The position numbers were made by a program, and so were the translations under genes. Of a DNA stretch of 38,428 nucleotides, positions 7,452 through 14,926 are shown one piece after another. The stretch lies in IMG/VR virus record IMGVR_UViG_3300010883_000118, positions 1-38,428 of that record; one strand, 5' to 3'. Source of the DNA: a virus. A model generated the notes under the pieces. It was not told where the DNA came from and did no database searches. It was given only the letters and a program-made list of their open reading frames with translations. Position 1 is the stretch's first letter, and each line of letters starts with the position of its first letter.

Positions 7452-8198
7452 ATGGCAATAAATTTAAACACAATAGTATACGATATAGTTAATACGGCTT
7501 ATGGCGGAGAGAGTTCAGATGATGCAGCTCTTAGTTTTCGTCAGGTAGCGTATTGGGTAAAACAAGAAAGATCTCTATTATTATCTCAGATAATGAGTAA
7601 GAGGGTAAGAGTTCCCGCTTCCTGCATAGAGTATTTAAATTGTGTTTATTTGCAACCTGTAGATGCTTCTGAATGTTGTGAGGTAGATATGGGAGTACAT
7701 GTATTAAGATCAGTTAATCCAATTCCTTCTACTGTCCAACGAAATAATAGAGATAGTATTATGGCAGTAGAATCTTTAGACGGTGAGCGAGCTTTCTCAG
7801 AAACAACCTCAACCCGCCGTAAATGGAATAAGTATAATAAGTATACTAGTTCAAACTATCGTTGGTATATAAAGAATCGATACTTATATATTAGTTGTGA
7901 TTTACGTCTTGACGCTGTCTCAGTAACAGGAGTTTTTGAAGACGCGGAAGAAGTTTGGAAAATAAACTACTGTACATCTGCTACAAATCCTATACTTTCC
8001 GCATGTGAATATGATTGGGATTTCCCTTTCCCTATATCCCTAACTTTAGCCGAACAAGTAAGTAGTATGATATTACAAAAAAGAATTAATGTTATTTTAA
8101 GCACACCATCAGATGAAACAAACAACGCGAAAGACGATGCAGGAACCATGCAAGGACCTGCTCAACAACAAGCCCGCAGCTTGTTGTACACTAGTTAA
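7452..8198 (+). CDS. Tail ring / tail accessory protein, crAss-like type
   Basis: 248 residues. The N-terminus (LNTIVYDIVNTAYGGESSDD, then LSFRQVAYWVKQERSLLLSQ) and the CVYLQPVDASECCEVDMG segment match the conserved crAss-like ring protein pattern: SDD, RQ-x-x-YW, and CVxL-x-x-VD-x-(S/A)-ECC. In crAss-like virions, such proteins stack as dodecameric rings below the portal, so this is a structural component of the tail barrel. The start lies 3 bases after the phosphoesterase stop. The C-terminus, Gln/Ala-rich (DDAGTMQGPAQQQARSLL), is overlapped by the next gene in another frame. Which ring it forms cannot be decided from sequence alone. Confidence 0.85.
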   Translation: MAINLNTIVYDIVNTAYGGESSDDAALSFRQVAYWVKQERSLLLSQIMSKRVRVPASCIEYLNCVYLQPVDASECCEVDMGVHVLRSVNPIPSTVQRNNRDSIMAVESLDGERAFSETTSTRRKWNKYNKYTSSNYRWYIKNRYLYISCDLRLDAVSVTGVFEDAEEVWKINYCTSATNPILSACEYDWDFPFPISLTLAEQVSSMILQKRINVILSTPSDETNNAKDDAGTMQGPAQQQARSLLYTS

Positions 8199-8595
8199 TG
8201 CGTATAAGGAGTATGATGACTTCTATAACGTTGGGTATAAAAAGTATAGAGCAATTTGTGAAAGTTTTAATAAAAAACTTATAGATCAAATTCTTCTAAA
8301 GGCAAAAGAGTTTAAGATGCCCAATAGATTGGGATCTCTTAGGATCTTAAAAAAAGAAATGAACTATTCTGTAGGCAAGAATAAGTTAAAGATAGATTGG
8401 AAAGAAACAAATATGCAGAAGAAAGTTATTTACCATCTGAACGATCATACTGATGGGTTTAACTATAGATGGTTTTGGTCAAAGAAAAACGCTATAATAA
8501 AGAATAAGACTGTTTATAGTTTTCAGGCAACCAGAACAAACAAAAGGAAATTAGCAGGATTATTAAAAACTAAACAGGTAGACTATTTTGAATAA
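8113..8595 (+). CDS. Conserved crAss-like tail-region protein (between ring genes)
   Basis: Up to 160 residues. The recognisable part begins near residue 28 (YKEYDDFYNVGYKKYRAICE) and includes FKMPNRLGSLRI, a K-x-x-IDW segment, VIYHLNDHTDGFNYRWFW and a final DYFE. From memory this pattern is conserved in crAss-like phages between the ring proteins. The only ATG starts that keep the conserved N-terminus are 8113 and 8137, both inside the previous gene, so the true start overlaps it by 62-86 bases; no ATG in this frame lies after that gene's stop. It is strongly basic and has no membrane segment. Its role is probably in tail assembly or tail structure (inference from position). Confidence 0.75.
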   Translation: MKQTTRKTMQEPCKDLLNNKPAACCTLVNAYKEYDDFYNVGYKKYRAICESFNKKLIDQILLKAKEFKMPNRLGSLRILKKEMNYSVGKNKLKIDWKETNMQKKVIYHLNDHTDGFNYRWFWSKKNAIIKNKTVYSFQATRTNKRKLAGLLKTKQVDYFE

Positions 8596-8600
8596 CGATA

Positions 8601-9356
8601 ATGATTTATAAATTTATATCCATAAAAGAAATAATAGAAGGAGTATATAGAGATACTGGTATCCATGAAGAGCTAGACATTTGGGATGTTATTGAATGGG
8701 GTGGAGAAGCATTGGAGCTCATTGGTGCTGGATTACAATACGAAGAATTAATAGCTGAGATATGTGTAAAAGAGCATAGAGCTCCATTACCGTGTAATTT
8801 ACATCTTATGGATTCTATATCTTATAAAGGTAATCCTCTTATCTTATGTACTGGTACCTTTGGTGCAATCTCTACATCACCAACAAGTACAGATACAAAT
8901 GTTATAGATGGTAAACAAGTAGACAAAGATAACTTCCCAATGCAGGGAAATTCTGCAGGACCTGGAGGAGATTGTTATTATATCAATGATAATTATGTGA
9001 TAACTTCATTTGAATCAGCGTGCCTATTAATGGCTTTCCGAGGAATCAAAGTAGATCATGATGGGTACCCAATGATACCTGATCATGTTAGTTATAAACG
9101 AGCGATTAAGTCGTATATAACTATGATGCTTGATCGAATTAACTGGAGAAAAGGAACTGCACCAGAAGCTATTTATCGTGATACTCAAAGAGATTGGGAA
9201 TGGTACGTTAAGCAAGCCCGAGGCGCAGCTAATATGCCTAATCTAGATATGATGGATAATATTAAAGTTCAATGGGTTAAATTAAAACCTAATATGAACT
9301 CTCATGGGACTTTTTATACAGACTTAAGTAGTCCAGAACAAAGATTAGTAGGATAA
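8601..9356 (+). CDS. Tail tubular / ring protein, crAss-like (P22 gp4-like position)
   Basis: 251 residues. The N-terminal block (IKEIIEGVYRDTGIHEELDI, then WDVIEWGGEALELIGAGLQYEE, then HRAPLPCNLHLM) is the typical start of the crAss-like tail-tube/ring family: RDtGi, EW-x-GEAL-x-x-IGA-x-x-QY, RA-x-LPC. That family has been compared with the P22 gp4 head-completion protein. A C-terminal helix-rich part (AIKSYITMMLDRINWRKG, RDWEWYVKQARG) is also typical. It stacks below the portal as part of the tail. Its stop codon overlaps the start of the muzzle gene (TAATG at 9354-9358), indicating coupled translation. Confidence 0.87.
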   Translation: MIYKFISIKEIIEGVYRDTGIHEELDIWDVIEWGGEALELIGAGLQYEELIAEICVKEHRAPLPCNLHLMDSISYKGNPLILCTGTFGAISTSPTSTDTNVIDGKQVDKDNFPMQGNSAGPGGDCYYINDNYVITSFESACLLMAFRGIKVDHDGYPMIPDHVSYKRAIKSYITMMLDRINWRKGTAPEAIYRDTQRDWEWYVKQARGAANMPNLDMMDNIKVQWVKLKPNMNSHGTFYTDLSSPEQRLVG

Positions 9357-12300
9357 TGGCAGAAGATAATAAACAACCAGCTCCGATTAGTATCAATACT
9401 TTTACTGGGGGTATGAATAAAGATATATCAAAATATGTCTTACCTCCTAATGAGTATTACGATGCTTCTAATGTTAGAATTGTAGCAGACTCAAGCAAAG
9501 AGTCAGCAGCTTTAGTAAATGTTCAGGGAAATGAATTTGCTGTCGAAATCCCATGTAGTCCTGCAGTTTATCAAATGATCCTAGATCCCAATGCTAACCT
9601 AAGCGGAGTTGCGTGGACAGTTAATTTTACGGTAAATGTTTCTACGAGTACTGGAACAGATGTATGGCAACTTCTCTTATCAGGTATAGGAGGGAACCCA
9701 GTTCAATCTGTGGGTAGCGCTCTCCAAAATAATCAAGGATGGATATTAAATGGTATTGCAGTTGCGGCTGGCCCAAATACTGTAGCTGGGGGGCCGTCTG
9801 GCTTCTACTGGATCTACGATGAGTCTTCTAAAAGAATTATATTTTGGGGAAAACCTAAGTCTGCAAATCCATTAAGCGCACCAACTATTCTTCCTATGGG
9901 TCCTACAGGAGTATACCAAGTGATAGGTGTAGCTATGTCGGGGAATTACGCTCTAATAAACTCATTAGCAAGTCCTCAATGTGCAACATCTGTAATTGGA
10001 TACGCAGTTTTAAGAGATAGTATATATTTATTTACAACAGCCTATGATGGAGGAACTCCTGATGCTGTCGGTGGGCCCGGGCAGATCTGGAAAGTAGATG
10101 TGTTAGAATCTATGCAAACCTTAGCAGGTGTCTTAACATATATTGAATGTGTGTATACTAGAGACCAATGTATTAATTTTACTAAACAGCATCCTATTGA
10201 GGCTATAGGACGATACGAAAAGATAGAAACTCAAGGTATATACTGGACTGATAATTTTAATGCGCCTAGAAAACTTAATGTAGCAAGTGGTAACGCAATG
10301 TCAACCCCTTGTGAATTTCTAGACCTTGCCCCAAAAACAGGTTTTAGTGTTCCTATTCTTTTTGATATACCTAACGGAGGAGAACTTCTAAGTGGGGTTT
10401 ATCAATTAACTTATAGATATAAAAACTCAGAGGGGCAGGTAACAGATTGGTCTCCCCTTTCTAATCTGGTCCCAGTATTTAAAACTACTTTGGCAGATAC
10501 ATATTGTAATATAAAAGGGGGAGAGTATGATATGGAGACATCGAAAGGTACTCCAACTGGAAAAAGAATACGATGGGAAATATCAGATTTAGATACTTCA
10601 TTTGAGTTTATCGAATTATGTGCGGTATATCACGTAGATGATATTCCTGGAAACGAACAGTTTTATATCTTCCAAGAATTAACAAACGGATTAACAACGC
10701 AACTAGTTGACCATACCGGGAATGAAGATTTTATTCCTCTTACTGCTATTGAATTTGTTACTGGTATCGGGGCAACCTTTGAAAGGGTAAAAACTTTATC
10801 TTCAAAAGATAATAAATTATTCTTTGGAAATATTGTAAACACTGCATTTGATATTGAGTATGATGCAAGAGCTTTTAGATTTAATTCTGTTGCTAATGGA
10901 CAACTTGGTTTACTTGACTCATTATCAGATTTACCCGTTACTATAAACGGTGCATCTCCTTATCTACCAGCGGTAGGGCAGACTGCTGTTGATTTAGTTC
11001 CTACTCTGCATGATTGTATTAATCCCTATAACGATGAAAACCCAGCAACTAATCCAAACTGGTTTGCTAATGATCAATATATATATAAATTCGATGGTGG
11101 GACTTTAGGTGGAGAAGGGCCTAATGTTAGTTATACATTTATAACAGAAACAAATGAAGAAGATATTGTTGATGAGTCTATACCTCTAGGACCGGAGTGG
11201 CAAAATCCGTATATAGATAGTTTTACAGCGTGCGACGCTCTACAGTTTAACCCACAACAATCTTGTTTTGCTTTTCCAGTAACACAAATACCCGGAACAA
11301 GAAGTCTTAATATTCCTAATCAAGTTTATAATATGAATATGTCTTTTGATAATATGAAGTCTCCGTTTAAATGGAGTCTTTATGGGGCTTATGCTAGAGG
11401 AGAAACTTATAGGTTTGGTATGATGTTTTATAATAATAAAGGTCAGGCAAGTTTTGTACAATGGATTGGCGATATTAAAATACCTTTTTCTTACCAGTCG
11501 GGGTTAGGAAATCCTTTTGGGCAGTTCCATGTGAGTACTTGGGTAGGAAGACCCGGAAGTCCAGTTATGAATCATACACAGGATGGTGCCAATAATATTA
11601 CTCCATTCGACCAAGAAGGAACACTGTCTACAAATCAAATAGGAATTGAATTTATAGTTAATCTAGATCCAGCAACATCAGGTATAGATGTAAATGCATT
11701 AGGAATTACTGGATTTTCTATTGTTAGATGTGATAGAACAGATAAGGACAAGTCTAAGTTTGGACATGGGTTGGCTCACACGGTAGATAAATTAGTGATG
11801 ATTGAAGATCAGTGGGATGATTTCACAAACCCTGAACCAAACTTATGGGGAGTTGCTAATAATGAGGCTCTGTGGATACCATCTTGTGGGCAATATAATT
11901 TCTATTGCGGCGGTCCATATTTAAATTATTGTGATGCCGGAACTTATAATGCAGATCATGGTAATGTCTGTGATTTTGCTCCTTTTGTAGGTGTTCCGAA
12001 TATTTCAGACTGGTTAGGGTACAAGTTATGTAAAACGACTAAAGAAGCAATAATGCTCTATGGCCCCCTTGGCTGGAAAAATAGTGACTCAACTAATGAT
12101 GGTAATTTAGATACCGGACTAGATATAAGTAATACTATAAGTCAAAATGATTATTTAAAGGTAGAATCTGTAATGGCTCCTCAGTATAATTATGGAATGG
12201 GTATGGGAGGTTGGATACCTACTTTTAACAGTGTTCAGTTACCTTGGAGATATTATAATAATAATTGGTTTAAATATTATTATGGAGCTAATATTACGAA

Positions 12301-14872
12301 TGGGATATTTGGAGCAAATCCTATAGCCCTGAATTATAGTTATACAGATGGAGTACCAAGTTCACTATTTGCACAGGATCCTGCAAATAATAGAATGCAT
12401 ATTAACTATGGTACACATGTAGGGGATGGCTTATTTATTCCCGATAGTCAAGATCCGACTCTGAGTTTTCCCTTTAATAATGTTAGTCATCCTGGAGAAC
12501 AGGCTCTGTTTTCGATATTATCTGCTGGTAATAACTGGGTGAGTAATAGACCACATTCTATTGGAAGTGAGGCTTATCTTTTTACACTACAGACTCAAGA
12601 TCAATGGATGGGATGTAAATGGTTAATGGGAGCTTCATTAGATGCTTGGGCTACTGCAGCTACTTTTCCTGCTTATAGAGGTATATTTAGTTATGAAAAA
12701 TATAATATCCCTTACGGAGGAAATACATATGCTAATAGAGCTAATTCAACTTATATATCTGCAGGTCACTTTTATCCTCTCACTCCTCTAACACTATTAA
12801 CTGTTCCTCTTTCGTCAAGCTGCTGGGGAGGAGATACTCAATGTCAGTTATATGATTTTAATATGTACGAAAAGAATTGGGGCCAAACTGCTTTTCATAA
12901 TTGGGATTGGATGGTAAATGCAGGATATACTGGAAGTAATGTACTTGGTCAAGGTGGTGGCTGGGGAGACTCAAATTGGGGGATACAATGGAATTGTATA
13001 TATCCTGCTGAAGTCCATTTAAAAAATGTTTTATGGAGAACAGGGTATCATTTTAATGAGAAGGCAGATTCAGCTGGTAATGTCCCTGATGATGGAACTC
13101 AGTTACATGATGAGTTTTTGCTTATGTCAGCCTATAATACAAAGAATGATGTCCGTACCTACTTTCCAAGACCCTTAAGTGTATCTATGGGAGATGAATT
13201 TGATACTAGGGTTTATTATTCTGAGACTAAAATTAACGGAGAAGCTGTCGATTCATGGGCTGTCTTCTTACAAAATAATTATAAAGATGTAGAGGGAGTT
13301 TATGGGCCGATTAATAAACTTATGCGGCTCAATGAAACAATGTATTGGTTCCAAGACACTGGGTTTGGTGCACTGTCTGTTAATCCGACAGCGATGGTAC
13401 AATCTGATGATGGGACTTCTTTACAACTAGGAACTATAGGCTCAGGTGCTGGAGCTTTTATACAAAGCTTTAAATATATATCTACTCTGTTTGGAGCAAA
13501 GCAGCAGTGGGCCGTAACACATTCCGATAATGCATTATACTTTTTTGATATAAACCAACGAAAACTTTTTACTTATAGCGGCGAAGGAACATTACCAGTA
13601 TCTGATGTGACGGGACTTCATTCTTATTTCCAAGATCATTTAATAGGAACTGTCTTAACACATGATAACCCAATCCTTAAAGAAGGGGTTTCATGTGTAT
13701 ACGATGCTGAAAATAATGAAGTTCTATATACATTTCATGATAAAGGATATGCAAAACGATATGAAAGTCCTATTATCTATTCAATGATTCAGGGAGTTAC
13801 TCCTAATAGACTTGCGATGGTAACGATACGCCCAGGTACTGATACATGTAATGACTGTCTTACACAAAACTGTCAAGATTATGAGGCCTCCGGAGTTAAT
13901 TCTTGGGTATTCGTTAATGATGTTTACATTAATAATGTAGGACCTTTTAGCGGTGTTGTTCTCGGTAGAATAGGTTGTCCAAACTTCCCGCTACCAGTAC
14001 CTAATCCTAATGGTTATGCTACTGGAGATGTACTGATAATATTCTTCGAGGGGTGGAATAATTTTCCTGCAGGTATATTACCGGATGTTAGCCTTGATGA
14101 TCTTAATTGGGGCAGTGACGAAATACAGACTTTCTCAATGGGGTGCGGAATAGGGGGTAGTAGTTTTACCATAGCTTACAATGAATTAGTAAAAGGATTT
14201 ACATCGTTTTATGATTTTCATCCAAGTATTTATATAAATAGTGGGAAGTATCTTTTAACACCTAATACACAAACTAACTGTATGAGTACAGTAGGATTTG
14301 GTGAGCATCTATTATATATGCATGGTCTAGGATCTTATGGAAAATTTTATGAAATGATTTATCAAAGTAGTGTAACACTAGCATCTAATATGCAATCTAA
14401 TATCACTAAAGTTTTTGATAATGTATCATATCATATGGAGAGTCTATGGCTTGAAGGTAACTCAGATAGTTGGTGGAACTCTGTAGGAAGAACAACACTA
14501 GGGCTAAGAGGGGGATCTCCTTCTATGAATGTAATAGATATACCAGATAATACATTTGATAAAATAAGATTTTACACTGATTATCAAATGAGTGACTATA
14601 TAACATTAGTCCCAGGAACAAACATTAGGAAAATAGAAAGAGAGTGGCAAACAATGGTAGCAAGAAATATAATGAATGAGAATCTAGTTGATTCAGATAT
14701 TTTTAATGCTTTTAATTATAATCCAAATAGATTATTTAAAGATAGAATGAGAGATAAGTATTTATTTATTGATTTAATTTATAATAATTTTGATAGAGAA
14801 ACAGGAGAACCAAGAAATATTAAGTTTATATTACACTATTTTAAAACATTTTTTAGACCTTCGTACCGATAA
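9356..14872 (+). CDS. Tail stabilization / muzzle-type protein, crAss-like
   Basis: 1,838 residues. The N-terminus (INTFTGGMNKDISKYVLPPN, then EYYDASNVRIV) is the hallmark start of the crAss-like protein usually annotated as tail stabilization protein and placed as the 'muzzle' at the tail tip; P22 gp10 is the distant comparison. The long body is rich in Gly, Asn, Trp and Tyr and beta-strands. A probable beta-propeller-like part surrounds ALYFFDINQRKLFTYSGEG. The C-terminus ends with the usual EREW, RDKYLFIDLIYN and FRPSYR blocks. The region about residues 830-1350 is unusually Trp/Tyr/Asn-rich and may be a host-specific insertion. It starts in overlap with the ring gene and is followed by a promoter-like gap. 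Function: seals the tail and gates ejection (family knowledge). Confidence 0.88.
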   Translation: MAEDNKQPAPISINTFTGGMNKDISKYVLPPNEYYDASNVRIVADSSKESAALVNVQGNEFAVEIPCSPAVYQMILDPNANLSGVAWTVNFTVNVSTSTGTDVWQLLLSGIGGNPVQSVGSALQNNQGWILNGIAVAAGPNTVAGGPSGFYWIYDESSKRIIFWGKPKSANPLSAPTILPMGPTGVYQVIGVAMSGNYALINSLASPQCATSVIGYAVLRDSIYLFTTAYDGGTPDAVGGPGQIWKVDVLESMQTLAGVLTYIECVYTRDQCINFTKQHPIEAIGRYEKIETQGIYWTDNFNAPRKLNVASGNAMSTPCEFLDLAPKTGFSVPILFDIPNGGELLSGVYQLTYRYKNSEGQVTDWSPLSNLVPVFKTTLADTYCNIKGGEYDMETSKGTPTGKRIRWEISDLDTSFEFIELCAVYHVDDIPGNEQFYIFQELTNGLTTQLVDHTGNEDFIPLTAIEFVTGIGATFERVKTLSSKDNKLFFGNIVNTAFDIEYDARAFRFNSVANGQLGLLDSLSDLPVTINGASPYLPAVGQTAVDLVPTLHDCINPYNDENPATNPNWFANDQYIYKFDGGTLGGEGPNVSYTFITETNEEDIVDESIPLGPEWQNPYIDSFTACDALQFNPQQSCFAFPVTQIPGTRSLNIPNQVYNMNMSFDNMKSPFKWSLYGAYARGETYRFGMMFYNNKGQASFVQWIGDIKIPFSYQSGLGNPFGQFHVSTWVGRPGSPVMNHTQDGANNITPFDQEGTLSTNQIGIEFIVNLDPATSGIDVNALGITGFSIVRCDRTDKDKSKFGHGLAHTVDKLVMIEDQWDDFTNPEPNLWGVANNEALWIPSCGQYNFYCGGPYLNYCDAGTYNADHGNVCDFAPFVGVPNISDWLGYKLCKTTKEAIMLYGPLGWKNSDSTNDGNLDTGLDISNTISQNDYLKVESVMAPQYNYGMGMGGWIPTFNSVQLPWRYYNNNWFKYYYGANITNGIFGANPIALNYSYTDGVPSSLFAQDPANNRMHINYGTHVGDGLFIPDSQDPTLSFPFNNVSHPGEQALFSILSAGNNWVSNRPHSIGSEAYLFTLQTQDQWMGCKWLMGASLDAWATAATFPAYRGIFSYEKYNIPYGGNTYANRANSTYISAGHFYPLTPLTLLTVPLSSSCWGGDTQCQLYDFNMYEKNWGQTAFHNWDWMVNAGYTGSNVLGQGGGWGDSNWGIQWNCIYPAEVHLKNVLWRTGYHFNEKADSAGNVPDDGTQLHDEFLLMSAYNTKNDVRTYFPRPLSVSMGDEFDTRVYYSETKINGEAVDSWAVFLQNNYKDVEGVYGPINKLMRLNETMYWFQDTGFGALSVNPTAMVQSDDGTSLQLGTIGSGAGAFIQSFKYISTLFGAKQQWAVTHSDNALYFFDINQRKLFTYSGEGTLPVSDVTGLHSYFQDHLIGTVLTHDNPILKEGVSCVYDAENNEVLYTFHDKGYAKRYESPIIYSMIQGVTPNRLAMVTIRPGTDTCNDCLTQNCQDYEASGVNSWVFVNDVYINNVGPFSGVVLGRIGCPNFPLPVPNPNGYATGDVLIIFFEGWNNFPAGILPDVSLDDLNWGSDEIQTFSMGCGIGGSSFTIAYNELVKGFTSFYDFHPSIYINSGKYLLTPNTQTNCMSTVGFGEHLLYMHGLGSYGKFYEMIYQSSVTLASNMQSNITKVFDNVSYHMESLWLEGNSDSWWNSVGRTTLGLRGGSPSMNVIDIPDNTFDKIRFYTDYQMSDYITLVPGTNIRKIEREWQTMVARNIMNENLVDSDIFNAFNYNPNRLFKDRMRDKYLFIDLIYNNFDRETGEPRNIKFILHYFKTFFRPSYR

Positions 14873-14904
14873 TTAGGTTATATAAATATTTTTTTATAGT
14901 TTTG
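14873..14904 (+). promoter_or_regulatory. Bacteroidota-type promoter: TTAG -33 and TAGTTTTG -7
   Basis: TAGTTTTG at 14897-14904 is a full match to the -7 consensus TAnnTTTG. TTAG at 14873-14876 is a one-mismatch -33 box with 20 bases between the two. Transcription would start near 14911, about 16 bases before the ATG at 14927. It lies in the 54-base gap that separates the tail genes from the three cargo/polymerase genes. Confidence 0.5.
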
Positions 14905-14926
14905 TAAGTTATCTAAAAGAACGCTA

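Noticed and set aside
14881-14898. AT-only inverted repeat followed by a T-run as a terminator after the muzzle gene
   Set aside because: The stem is only A-T pairs of about 6 bp, expected by chance in this composition, and the T-run overlaps the promoter-like box.
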